DNA from: Myxococcales bacterium 68-20
GTDB taxonomy: Bacteria; Myxococcota_A; Polyangia; Polyangiales; Polyangiaceae
Direction: 5' to 3'
DNA: 64,000 nt
NCBI GenBank assembly: GCA_001899635.1
Contig: MKVQ01000006.1
Coordinates: 217,835-281,834, forward strand
The position numbers and the translations under genes are program-made. A model generated the notes under the pieces. That model did not search any database. It was not told the DNA's origin and worked only from the letters and a program-made list of their open reading frames with translations. The first letter of the stretch is position 1, and each line of letters begins with the position of its first letter. Shown here piece after piece: positions 25,847 to 34,275 of this stretch.

Positions 25847-27738
25847 CACCCCACCTCCTCGACGAGCACGACCACCCCCCGTATGCGCTCGCCACGAAGC
25901 GGAGACACACGGACCCTGAAGTTCTTGGTGTCGCCGTGCGGGCTCTTGCCGTCAATAGTGCGCTCGATGACATCCTTCTCTTCGAGCGCAGCGCGGAGCG
26001 ATGCCGCGATCTCGCGAACCGGCAGGCCGATGTCGAGGCTCGCGAAGAGCTTCCCCTCTGCGTCCCGAGGGCGAACGCCGAAGATCTCGACCATCCGCGC
26101 GCTCCACGCGAAGACACGGAGCTCGCGGTCGAGAACGGCGATCCCGACGGGAAGGCTCCCCAGCACCGCGCCGAAGAGCGCATGCGTCTCGTTCAGCTCG
26201 GTGCCGCGCTGCCGGAGCTCCGCGTTGATCGTCTGGAGCTCCTCGTTCGTGGACTGGAGCTCCTCGTTCATGGCCTCGAGCTCCTCGTTTGTCGCTCGCA
26301 GCTCCTCGTTCGTCGTCTCGAGCTCCTCGTTCGTCGCCTGCAGCTCCTCGTTCATGCTCTGCACCTCGCGGCGCGTCGCCCGCAGCTGCTCGTGCGTGGC
26401 CTCGAGCTCGAGGTTCGCCCTGCGAAGCTCGACGCGGAGCCGGCACGTGTACGTCACGTCCACGAACGTCATCACCGCGCCGACGAAGGCGCCGGCCTCC
26501 GAGAGCAGCGGCGTGACGTCGAGGTCGAGGAACGACTTCTCGCCGTTTGCGTGGACGCGCTCCAGCTCCTTGCGCTGGACGGCGCGGAGCTCGCCCCTCG
26601 CGCGCTCGATGCACGCCGCGAGCTCGCCTTCACGAGGAACGAGCGCGAGCTCCTGGACCGACCGACCGACGTCACGCAGCGAAATGGAGAAGAGCCGCGC
26701 CGCCCTCTCGTTCGCCGACACGAGGTCGCCGGCCGCGTCCACGACGATCTGCGCGATGGGGCCGGCCCCCGACGACGTCAGGCGCAACTTCGCGTGCGCG
26801 GCCTCGTTCGCATCACGCTGGCTCGGCGTGTCCGCGGGCGCCGTCGTCGATGCAGCAGGGGGCGGACGCCGCGGCGCGCGGGTGGCCGTCCTCGGCGCGC
26901 GGGCAAACAGCCGGAGCTTCAGATCGACGGGCGCGAATAGATTCGAGTGCGAGAGCAGCATCTCCGCCTTCCCGAGGAACAGCACTCCGCTGGGGTTGAG
27001 CGCGAAGTGCAGACGACCAAGGAGCCGCTCCTGCGTCTCCGCGTTGAAGTACATCAGCGCGTTCCTGCAAGAGAGCACGTCGATGTGCGGGATCGGCGCG
27101 TCCTGGAGGAGGTCGTGACGTCCGAACACGATCTCGCGACGAAGCTCCTTCTTGAAGGTGAGCTCGTCGCCGGACGGAGTGAAGTACTTCTCGATCAGCA
27201 GCTCGGGGACAGCCTCGAGCGCCGCGCGCGGGTACGTCGCCAGCCGGGCGACGGAGAGCGCTTCGTCGTCGATGTCCGTTGCGTAGATCTTCACGCGACG
27301 CGCGAAGGCCTCCTCTCCGAGCGTCTCGCAGAGCACCATCGCGAGCGTGTACGGCTCCTCGCCCGACGAGCATCCTGCGCTCCACACCCGGATGGGGGTG
27401 TCCGCGCGCGGATCGACGATCGACGGAAGCCGGGCGGCGAGCGCATGCCATGCCGGCGGATCCCGGAAGAAGGCGGTCACGTTGATGAGCAGCAGGTCGA
27501 AGAGCTGCGTCAGCTCGTCAGGGTTCTGCTGGAGGTAGGCGAGGTACTCCGGGAGCGAGTCGATCCCCACCACGCTCATCCTTCGACGAACGCGTCGCGT
27601 GAGGCCCGGTCGCTTGTGGCCGGAGAAGTCGAAGCCCCGATCGCGATGGAGAAAGGCGAGCAGAGCGTCCAGCTCGTGGTCGTCCCTCCCCTCGGCGGGG
27701 GTACTGGGCTCGTCGATGCTTTCCTGTCCGTAGGTCAT
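25846..27738 (-). CDS. CheR-type methyltransferase with PAS domains and a heptad-repeat coiled coil
   Basis: Residues about 22-285 form a CheR methyltransferase (LLINVTAFFRDPPAW, SAM site VWSAGCSSGEEPYTLAM at 118-134, LSCRNALMYF). These enzymes methylate glutamates on chemoreceptor-type proteins. A PAS domain follows (about 325-440), then a strictly periodic coiled coil (about 450-515) built from NEEL-containing heptads, and a second PAS domain (about 520-630). This is the layout of CheB-CheR-PAS sensory proteins but without the CheB part. It overlaps the downstream histidine kinase gene by one base. No chemoreceptor or CheA gene is in the window, so a role in chemotaxis proper is doubtful. 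Confidence 0.88.
   Translation of the reverse strand: MTYGQESIDEPSTPAEGRDDHELDALLAFLHRDRGFDFSGHKRPGLTRRVRRRMSVVGIDSLPEYLAYLQQNPDELTQLFDLLLINVTAFFRDPPAWHALAARLPSIVDPRADTPIRVWSAGCSSGEEPYTLAMVLCETLGEEAFARRVKIYATDIDDEALSVARLATYPRAALEAVPELLIEKYFTPSGDELTFKKELRREIVFGRHDLLQDAPIPHIDVLSCRNALMYFNAETQERLLGRLHFALNPSGVLFLGKAEMLLSHSNLFAPVDLKLRLFARAPRTATRAPRRPPPAASTTAPADTPSQRDANEAAHAKLRLTSSGAGPIAQIVVDAAGDLVSANERAARLFSISLRDVGRSVQELALVPREGELAACIERARGELRAVQRKELERVHANGEKSFLDLDVTPLLSEAGAFVGAVMTFVDVTYTCRLRVELRRANLELEATHEQLRATRREVQSMNEELQATNEELETTNEELRATNEELEAMNEELQSTNEELQTINAELRQRGTELNETHALFGAVLGSLPVGIAVLDRELRVFAWSARMVEIFGVRPRDAEGKLFASLDIGLPVREIAASLRAALEEKDVIERTIDGKSPHGDTKNFRVRVSPLRGERIRGVVVLVEEVG
26231..26357. 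repeat. 21-bp tandem repeat coding the NEEL coiled coil
   Basis: AGCTCCTCGTT recurs on the plus strand at 26237, 26258, 26279, 26300, 26321 and 26342, exactly every 21 bases. Each unit encodes one seven-residue turn of the form (A/T/S)NEEL on the minus strand, so protein and DNA periodicity coincide. Confidence 0.85.
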
Positions 27739-27893
27739 GGGCCGGCTTCGGCGGATGGCTGCCCACGCACGAACGGCGATCGATCGCGGATCCTCGAGGC
27801 GCTGCCGTCCGCGCGATGTTCACGCGGGGGCTGCGCGGCGTAGGCAACACCACGAGGTCGAGAGCGTCGTCGTTCGGCCGGGTGCCGGTCCGA

Positions 27894-28835
27894 TCACCCC
27901 TGCTGGAGCAACCGATCGACGTCAGGCCTGAGCCGGAAGAGCGAGACCTTCTCGCGCGCGACCGGCGCGAGCCGGCCCAGCGTGAAGCTCACCTTGCGGC
28001 GCGTCTGGGCGAGGCCGAAGTAGTCCGCGTACAGCGGGCTCATCAGCGAGAGGAACGAGAGCGCGTCCGCGTCGTCGAGGACGAGCGCGTCCGACTCCGA
28101 GCACACGCGACCCGCGACGAGATCGGAGGCGCGAGCGGCGTCCTCCTCCTCCACGCCGACGCCACGGAGGATCGCGAGCGCACGCTCGCCCCCGCGCTTG
28201 GCCTGCGGATCGTCGAGCACGCGATGCGCACGGTGCTCGATCCGCTCTTGCGGCTCGCCATCGAGGCGATCGATGTCGTGGAACAGCGCGGCGATCTGCG
28301 GGGCGAGGCCGATGTTCGGCGCGATACGAAGCATCCACTGCCAGGTGTCGAGCGCGTGCTCGAGATCGGCGCGCAGGAGCGGCGACGACGGATCGAATAG
28401 CGCGGCGTGCGCCTCGAGGATCGCGTCGAACAACGGGGTCGACGAGGCCTCGTTGCGACGCACGACGAGCCGCTGATAGCGGGCCATCACCTCGATCGCG
28501 ACGCCGACCGCGTCACTTCCCCGAACGACGACGAGCGAGAGCGGACGCGCATTCTCCACCGCCTCGTCGAAGCGGCGGAAGTCGAATGCGCCTCGCCAGG
28601 CGAAGTCATCGATGATCAGGTCGTCCGCTGCGCACCGCTCCGCTCGTTCCACGATGAGCGACGGGAACTCCCGCGTGAGCGTGGACGTATCGAGCTCCTC
28701 GTCCTCATCGGCGACGAGGCTGAGCCGAACGATCTCGGGTCTCTGCGAAGCCGCCTTGCGGCGGCCCTTGTGCGAGAGCGTGCCGGCCGAGCCAGCACCG
28801 ACTTGCCCGCGGTCACTGCTGACGACCGCATTCAT
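27894..28835 (-). CDS. HD-like protein of unknown function, copy A
   Basis: The 313-aa protein has a paralogue at 32191-33096. A basic N-terminus is followed by a domain of about 110 residues (REFPSLIVERAERCAADDLIIDDFAWRGAFDF) that I do not recognise. A helical domain from about 155 carries H160, an HD pair (H186-D187 in IAALFHDIDRL), IEHRAH, and a late Asp in LDDADALSFLSL, which is the spacing of an HD-superfamily phosphohydrolase. The function is unknown; hydrolysis of a phosphorylated nucleotide or sugar is a guess from the HD pattern. ATG 28835 overlaps the stop of the epimerase gene (ATGA), so it is coupled to it. Confidence 0.7.
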   Translation of the reverse strand: MNAVVSSDRGQVGAGSAGTLSHKGRRKAASQRPEIVRLSLVADEDEELDTSTLTREFPSLIVERAERCAADDLIIDDFAWRGAFDFRRFDEAVENARPLSLVVVRGSDAVGVAIEVMARYQRLVVRRNEASSTPLFDAILEAHAALFDPSSPLLRADLEHALDTWQWMLRIAPNIGLAPQIAALFHDIDRLDGEPQERIEHRAHRVLDDPQAKRGGERALAILRGVGVEEEDAARASDLVAGRVCSESDALVLDDADALSFLSLMSPLYADYFGLAQTRRKVSFTLGRLAPVAREKVSLFRLRPDVDRLLQQG

Positions 28836-29944
28836 GATGCAAGCCCCAGCTCGAGCTGGACGAGCATCGGGAACGTCTTCTTGACCGTCGTGTGCGTCTG
28901 CTGCGCGACCCAATCGAGGAGCTCGAGGAGCCCGGCATCGAGGTGCCCCTGGGCCTGATGACCGAGCGCCTGCTTTGCGCGACCGACGTCGGCGAAGCAA
29001 TGCCGGACATCACCGATCTGGTACTTGCCCGTGACCTCGGGCGCCAGGTTCGAGCTCCCGGCGACGCCGGCCATCCGGCGCGCGACCTCGGACAGCGACG
29101 TGGCGCGCCCGCTTCCGACGTTGATCACCGCGTGACGCGTGTCGGCGGACATCGCGAGACGGCAAGCCGTGGCGACCTCACGCACGTCGATGAAGTCGCG
29201 GAGCTGCTCGCCATCCTCCGCGAGCAGCGGACGGCGGCCGGCGAGCAACCGCGACGCGAACCGCGCGAGGTCACCCGTGTACGGGTTCGAGAGGGACTGC
29301 CTCGTTCCGAAGACGTTGAAGAAGCGGAGCGCCGTCGTCGGAATGCCGAAGGCCCGACCGAACCGCAGGCACATGCGCTCCTGGTCGTACTTGGATGCTG
29401 CGTATACGGAACCCTCGAGCGACGGGGTCTTCGACTCCGGCGTCGCGATCGGCGAGAGAGGCTCTCCGTTGCTCGTCGGCTCCCACTCTCCACGACGAAG
29501 CTGCTCGGGGCGCCGTCGCAGGATCTCGGTCGGCGTTCCGGACGAGTCACGGTAGAGGCCCTCGCCGTAGACACACATGCTCGAGCCGAGGATGAGGCGC
29601 TCGACCGAAGAGCGCACGAGACGATCCATCAGCACCGCGGTGCCGACGTTGTTGGCCGACATGCACCGATCGACCTCGAAGACACTCTCCCCTGCGCCGA
29701 CGGCAGCAGCGAAATGAAAGACGACGTCCACTCCCTCGAGCGCGGTCTCCACCAGCGCGCCATCGCGCACGTCACCAACGATCAGCTCCACCTGCGGATC
29801 GAGATACGAGGGACGCCCGCCCTCGTGGTGCACGCGCGGCGTGAGGTTGTCGAGCGCTCGAACCGTATGACCATGGGCGAGCAGCTCGTCGGCGAGGTGC
29901 GAGCCGATGAACCCGGCACCTCCCGTGATCAGGACCTTCTTCAT
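28832..29944 (-). CDS. NAD-dependent epimerase/dehydratase, copy A
   Basis: The 370-aa extended short-chain dehydrogenase begins with the NAD-binding motif GGAGFIGSHLA. It has the catalytic serine region GSSMCVYGEG, the YAASK motif (Tyr and Lys of the active site), and RFFNVFGTRQSLSNPYTGDLARF typical of nucleotide-sugar epimerases and dehydratases. Which sugar it acts on cannot be told. It is closely related to the epimerase at 37754-38959. ATG 29944 has GGAG about eight bases upstream; longer upstream frames are rejected because the Rossmann fold must start at the N-terminus. It heads a two-gene operon with the HD-like protein. Confidence 0.88.
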   Translation of the reverse strand: MKKVLITGGAGFIGSHLADELLAHGHTVRALDNLTPRVHHEGGRPSYLDPQVELIVGDVRDGALVETALEGVDVVFHFAAAVGAGESVFEVDRCMSANNVGTAVLMDRLVRSSVERLILGSSMCVYGEGLYRDSSGTPTEILRRRPEQLRRGEWEPTSNGEPLSPIATPESKTPSLEGSVYAASKYDQERMCLRFGRAFGIPTTALRFFNVFGTRQSLSNPYTGDLARFASRLLAGRRPLLAEDGEQLRDFIDVREVATACRLAMSADTRHAVINVGSGRATSLSEVARRMAGVAGSSNLAPEVTGKYQIGDVRHCFADVGRAKQALGHQAQGHLDAGLLELLDWVAQQTHTTVKKTFPMLVQLELGLAS

Positions 29945-30414
29945 TGTGAGCTTCTCCGTTCGAATGGACGACTGCGTCCTGTTCGCGCCGCCGAGAGGCG
30001 GCTGCGAACAACTTGTGGACAATTCCCCCCCGCATCGCTCGTACGGAGCTCCGCGGAACAGCTCAGTATCGTGCACTACGCATGCCGCTAAGCGTCGCGG
30101 CGTGTCATGAACGCTCGCCATGCGTCGAAGCTCGGTGTGAACGTGTGTACCGAGACGTAGGCTGTCCTATTTCGACACGCCTGGTGCGTTCTCGCAGACC
30201 GAAATCTCGGTGAAATCGGCCGCGAGAACTCGATGTTCACCCAAATCTCAGTACGACTGCGCTGCCGCACCCCTGTCCACAGGCTCGCAAATCGTGCGCT
30301 GTGGCGGGAGGCGCGCTGAGTCAACGGAGCGCCGACGATTCTTCGACGTGCAGTGTTTGCGCCAAGACCTCGGGTTTCGAGCCCGGGACCATCGCATGCA
30401 CGACGGCTTGGGCC
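29945..30414. other. 470-base divergent region upstream of epimerase A and the PRTase-kinase gene
   Basis: It must contain promoters for both directions. It holds the 15-bp motif shared with the other epimerase operon (30035-30049). The plus-strand gene could start as early as GTG 30301, which would shorten the gap. No other repeat was found. Confidence 0.45.
30035..30049. promoter_or_regulatory. 15-bp motif shared upstream of both epimerase operons, copy 1
   Basis: TCGCTCGTACGGAGC occurs here, 91 bases upstream of epimerase A ATG 29944, and again at 39042-39056, 83 bases upstream of epimerase B ATG 38959, in the same orientation. It contains GCTC and GAGC arms around a 5-base centre, as expected for a small dimeric operator. 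Flanking sequence is not conserved. Confidence 0.45.
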
Positions 30415-32100
30415 ATGTCGCCGCTCGATGCCTGGGTTTACCGCGACAGCAAGCAGCTCGCGCACGGTGGGTCGCTCCTCCGTGCGCTCGAGCGATCCAT
30501 CAACGAGATCCGCCGAATACGCGCGTCCCAAGGGAGACGGCGGGCCGCGACCGAGACCCTCGTCATGGCGGGCGAGCTCGAGGCCGCGCTCGCAGACGCC
30601 GCGGATCCGCTCGAGGCGCGCGTCGCCCAGGCCACCGATGCTCTGGCCGCCACCACTCTGGGGTCGACCCCGGATCTGGCGATCTGCGCCGAGGCGCTGG
30701 CCCACATCCGTGCGCCGCGGAGCCTCGCCATCCGGCCTCCCGAGGGCTTCGCCTATTACGCGCTCCATCCACAGGCCTATGCCTGCGCGAGCGAGCTCGT
30801 GAACGCCCCCGAGGCGCTCGTCATCGGCGTCCGCTCGATCGGAACGACGCTCTCCGCCATCACCGCTGCGGCGCTGCGAGGGCGTGGCGTGACGGCGAGG
30901 CGGATCACGGTGCGGCCCGACGGCCCCGCCTCCGACCGGCGTCTCGTGCTCAACGCAGACGCCCTTCAGGCGATCGCCCGCGCGCGCGCCGCCGAGGCGG
31001 CGATCGTGATCGTGGACGAAGGGCCTGGGCCGACCGGCTCGAGCTTCCTCGCGACCGGCGAGGCGGTCGTCGCCGCGGGGGGACCGCGCGAGCGCATCGT
31101 GTTCCTCGGAAGCCGGCCCGTCGATCCCAATCGCCTCCGAGCGCCGGCCGCAGCGAAGCGATGGCGCGCGTTCCGGACGGCATTCGCCCCGTCGGACGTG
31201 TTCGGCCCCGCACGGTCCGGGACATGGGGCGCCGCGCTCGACATCTCGGGCGGCGCGTGGCGCCCATTGCACTATACATGCGACGAGCACTGGCCGGCGG
31301 TCGTCGAGGCGATGGAGCGCCGCAAGCTCGTCGCTGGAGGACGGCTCTTCAAGTTCGAGGGCCTCGGCTCGAGCGGGCTCGCGGCACGCCACCGGGCCTC
31401 CGCCCTCGCCGCCGAGGGGATCGCGCTCGACCCATGCGACGAAGGAGACGGATGGACGTCCTACCCATGGGGTGGACGCCCGCTGCAGCCGAGCGATCTC
31501 GACGCAGCGCTGATCGAGCACATCGCGAAGTACTGTGCTCGCAGACCCACGCTGTGCCCGCTCGTCTCGGCGGAGAACGAGCTCGAGCCCGTGGTCGCGA
31601 CGAACCTCGCCGTACTCCTCGGCGGTGCTTCGATCGCCGGTACCCCGCTGGCCGCACTCACGGCGGACGGCTCGCTCGAGCTCGTACGCGTCGCGACGAC
31701 GGACAGCCGCCTCGCCCCCCACGAGTGGCTCCGCATGCCGGACGGGAGCGTGCGCAAGACCGATGCGATCGCGCACGGCGACGATCACCTCTTCCCCGGG
31801 CCGACCGACATCGCATGGGACCTCGCCGGGGCGATCATCGAATGGGAGATGGACAGAGGCGCGCGCGAGCACTTCCTCGCCGCATACCGGCGCGCCTCGG
31901 GCGACAACGCGTCGAAGCGAATCGACGCGTGGCTGCTCGCCTATGCCGCCATCCGCGGAGCGTTCAATCTCTTCGCCCTCGAGACCTGCAGCCCGGGCGA
32001 GGCCAACCGACTCGTTCGCGAGGTTGCACGTTACCGCGCCGTCGTCGGCTCCTTCCTCCCGACGAGCGAGCCGCGGGCATCCACCACGCCGGATGGCTGA
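30415..32100 (+). CDS. Phosphoribosyltransferase-like and APH-like kinase fusion protein
   Basis: The 561-aa product is cytoplasmic. Residues about 100-235 resemble a type I phosphoribosyltransferase: GFAYYALHPQAY, GVRSIGTTLSAI, and a PRPP-loop-like VDEGPGPTGSS at 200-210. Residues about 305-490 resemble an aminoglycoside-phosphotransferase/choline-kinase fold: GRLFKFEGLGSSG, then HGDDHLF (454-460) and DIAWDLAG (465-472) in the positions of the metal-binding loop. ATG 30415 is preferred to GTG 30301 because the added residues look unstructured; this is uncertain. It lies between the two epimerase/HD operons, divergent from one and convergent with the other. It may make or salvage a phosphorylated nucleoside or sugar for the locus; that role is inference. 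Confidence 0.65.
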   Translation: MSPLDAWVYRDSKQLAHGGSLLRALERSINEIRRIRASQGRRRAATETLVMAGELEAALADAADPLEARVAQATDALAATTLGSTPDLAICAEALAHIRAPRSLAIRPPEGFAYYALHPQAYACASELVNAPEALVIGVRSIGTTLSAITAAALRGRGVTARRITVRPDGPASDRRLVLNADALQAIARARAAEAAIVIVDEGPGPTGSSFLATGEAVVAAGGPRERIVFLGSRPVDPNRLRAPAAAKRWRAFRTAFAPSDVFGPARSGTWGAALDISGGAWRPLHYTCDEHWPAVVEAMERRKLVAGGRLFKFEGLGSSGLAARHRASALAAEGIALDPCDEGDGWTSYPWGGRPLQPSDLDAALIEHIAKYCARRPTLCPLVSAENELEPVVATNLAVLLGGASIAGTPLAALTADGSLELVRVATTDSRLAPHEWLRMPDGSVRKTDAIAHGDDHLFPGPTDIAWDLAGAIIEWEMDRGAREHFLAAYRRASGDNASKRIDAWLLAYAAIRGAFNLFALETCSPGEANRLVREVARYRAVVGSFLPTSEPRASTTPDG

Positions 32101-32130
32101 GGAGGGCGCAGCGCCTTCGCGCGCCACGGT

Positions 32131-32200
32131 CACCGAGAGCCGAGCTCGAGGAGGCTCACGCCGCTCACCGAGAGCCGAGCTCGACGAGGCTCACGCCGCT
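32131..32200. repeat. 35-bp tandem duplication between convergent genes
   Basis: Two adjacent 35-base copies (32131-32165 and 32166-32200) differ at one position (G versus C at the twentieth base). Each contains GAGCC and GGCTC arms that could form a hairpin. The second copy covers the stop codon and last codons of HD-like copy B. The location between convergent gene ends fits a transcription end point. Confidence 0.7.
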
Positions 32201-33096
32201 ACCTCGCGGAGCAGCCGCTCGACGTCAGGTCGCAGACGGACGTGCTCGAGCTTCTCCCGCGCCGGAGGCCCCAGGCGCGCGAGGGTGTACGCGACCTTGC
32301 GACGCGTCTGCGCGACGCCGAAGTAGTCGATGTACCCGGAGCTGTTGAGCGAGAGGAACGACAGCGCATCGGCGTCGTCGAGCAGCACGACGTCGGGGTC
32401 GCCGGCGCGGCGGTCGGAGCAGACGACGAGGTCGCGTACCCGTGCGCAGTCCTCGGCGCTCAAGCCGAGCCCGTCGAGGAGCGCGAAGGCGCGCGTCAGC
32501 GTCTTCTGGGAGCGCAGGTCCTTGGCGGACTGATGTTCGGGCGCCCGATGCTCGATGCGCTCGCGCGGCTCGCTCTCGAGCCGTTCGATGTCGTGAAAGA
32601 GCGCGGCGATCTGCACCGGAAGGCCGGCCTCCGGTTCGAGCCGCAAGATCCACTGCCACGTGTCGACGGCGTGCTCGAGGTCCGCCTTCGCGAGTGGGAC
32701 CGTGACGTCGTAGAGCCCGGCATGCGCGCGAAGCACGCCGTCGAAGAGCGCCGTCGCCGACGCGCGATTCCGACGGCCGAGAAGTCGTTGGTACCGAGTC
32801 ATGACCTCGCAAGCGAGCCCTGTGACGTCGTGCCCACGCACCGCGATCGAGGCAGTCGGCCCCGCATGCTCGATCTTCTCGTCGAGGCTGCCGAGGTCGA
32901 ACGCGCCCCGCCACACGTAGTCGTCGACGACGATGTCGGACGCGCCGGACGTCAGCGCTCGTTCGACCCGTACGGTCGGAAACTCGCGCTGGACGAGAGT
33001 GGTGTCGACGTCGTCTTCGCCCACGAGGCGTAGCCGCAGAAGCTCGAATCGCTTTGTCATGGCAACCTCCGGTCCGTTCCAAGCGTCGACGTTCAT
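32191..33096 (-). CDS. HD-like protein of unknown function, copy B
   Basis: This 301-aa protein is a paralogue of the one at 27894-28835 over its whole length. It shares REFPTVRVERA, VVDDYVWRGAFDLGSLDE, H142 in EHAVDTWQW, the HD pair H168-D169 in IAALFHDIER, IEHRAP, and LDDADALSFLSLNSSGYIDYFG. The acidic-to-hydrophobic core is better conserved than the basic N-terminal extension, which is shorter here. ATG 33096 has AAGGAG seven bases upstream; ATG 33060 also has GGAGG, so two start sites are possible. It is the last gene of the epimerase-glycosyltransferase operon read from 38959, 51 bases after the preceding gene. The activity is unknown. Confidence 0.7.
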   Translation of the reverse strand: MNVDAWNGPEVAMTKRFELLRLRLVGEDDVDTTLVQREFPTVRVERALTSGASDIVVDDYVWRGAFDLGSLDEKIEHAGPTASIAVRGHDVTGLACEVMTRYQRLLGRRNRASATALFDGVLRAHAGLYDVTVPLAKADLEHAVDTWQWILRLEPEAGLPVQIAALFHDIERLESEPRERIEHRAPEHQSAKDLRSQKTLTRAFALLDGLGLSAEDCARVRDLVVCSDRRAGDPDVVLLDDADALSFLSLNSSGYIDYFGVAQTRRKVAYTLARLGPPAREKLEHVRLRPDVERLLREVAA

Positions 33097-33147
33097 CGAG
33101 CCTCTCCTTTGCGGCTGCGCTCTTGGCTCATCTCCCCCCTCCCCGAC

Positions 33148-34275
33148 TCACGCCTCGCCTCCGGGGTCGACCGTCCCCGAGACGACGACGCGCGTCCGGC
33201 GTGCGCGTCGCTCGAGGAGCTCGCGCGTGTAGCGCTCGAGGGTCTCCGCACGATGCTGCGACGTGTGCTCCGCGAGGATGCGGCGCCTTGCAGCTTCGCC
33301 GACCTTGATTCTGTGCGCCTCCGGAAGCTCGCGGAGGAGCCGCAGCGCCTCGACGGCGGTGCGCACGACGAGGATCTCCGAGCCTGGCGCGAGGAGCTCG
33401 TCGAGCCCCGGCCACGGATCGGTGACGATCGGCGTAGCGCACGCGGCAGCTTCGAAGAGGCGGACACTAGGCGACCAGCCTGCGACCGCCATCGCCTTAC
33501 GCGTGACGTTCAACGTGAACCGCTGGGAGCCATAGAAGCGGCGATGCTCCGAAGGACCGATATGGTCCTTGCGTTCGACGTTCGCCGGCCAGTCGAGGTC
33601 GGTGGGATACGCCGCACTGGCGACGACGAAGCGCCCCTCGGGCCAGAGCCGAGCAGGCTCGTGGAGGAGACGTTCGAGCCCGAGCCGGCGATCGTCGCTG
33701 TAGGTGCCGAGATAGCCGAGGTCCCAGCGAGCCTCCTCCGGCTCCGGGAAATGGGCAGCCACGTCCACGGAGCAGTAGAGCGGACGTACCCACTGCGCGC
33801 CGTACGTGCGGCGGACCACGTCGAGGGTCGGACCGCCCGTGCACGAGAGGTGGAGCGCGTAGCGAGCAACGAGCTCCGGCGAGAGATAGCTGCACGTCCC
33901 GTCGACCAGGCCGCCGAGCGTGATGGGCGTGTCGATGTCATAGAAGGCGGTTCGTCCTGGCGCCAGATCCAAGGCCCAGCGCCCCACGGCGATGCCGTCG
34001 GGGATGCACGATCCGACGACGACGAGGTCGGCATCGTGGACGATGGGGGAGAATCGATCGTGCAGCTCTGCGAGCGACTCGTACACGTGGGACTGCGCCC
34101 ACGGCACATCGTCGAGGTCCCGGTTCTCCGCATACGATGGCTGATCGCGCTCGAGAAAGGTGACCTCGTGACCACGCTGCGCCAGCGAATGGAGGAGCGA
34201 CCGATAGGTGCTCGCGTGGCCGTTGCCCCACGAAGATCGCAGCGAGAGGCCGAGGAACACGTAGCGAAAGCTCAT
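33148..34275 (-). CDS. CgeB-like glycosyltransferase 1
   Basis: The 375-aa protein has the two-lobed GT-B layout. Its N-terminal lobe opens with FLGLSLRSSWGNGHASTYRSLLHSLAQRGHEVTFLERD. The C-terminal lobe has RFYGSQRFTLNVTRKAMAVAGWSPSVRLFEAAACATPIVTD, the Glyco_trans_1_2/CgeB signature for nucleotide-sugar binding. No membrane segment is seen. It is paralogous to the next gene upstream. ATG 34275 overlaps that gene's stop (ATGA). It would add a sugar in a cytoplasmic step of the pathway encoded by the operon; donor and acceptor are unknown. Confidence 0.82.
   Translation of the reverse strand: MSFRYVFLGLSLRSSWGNGHASTYRSLLHSLAQRGHEVTFLERDQPSYAENRDLDDVPWAQSHVYESLAELHDRFSPIVHDADLVVVGSCIPDGIAVGRWALDLAPGRTAFYDIDTPITLGGLVDGTCSYLSPELVARYALHLSCTGGPTLDVVRRTYGAQWVRPLYCSVDVAAHFPEPEEARWDLGYLGTYSDDRRLGLERLLHEPARLWPEGRFVVASAAYPTDLDWPANVERKDHIGPSEHRRFYGSQRFTLNVTRKAMAVAGWSPSVRLFEAAACATPIVTDPWPGLDELLAPGSEILVVRTAVEALRLLRELPEAHRIKVGEAARRRILAEHTSQHRAETLERYTRELLERRARRTRVVVSGTVDPGGEA

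Noticed and set aside
30012-30022. DnaA-box-like TTGTCCACA on the minus strand
   Set aside because: A single 9-mer, with only one imperfect companion near 30273, is expected by chance in 64 kb. No dnaA, dnaN, gyrase genes or AT-rich unwinding region are nearby.
30088-32133. 681-codon minus-strand frame opposite the PRTase-kinase gene
   Set aside because: The plus-strand product has recognisable PRTase-like and kinase-like motifs; the minus frame has none and is Arg/Gly-rich.
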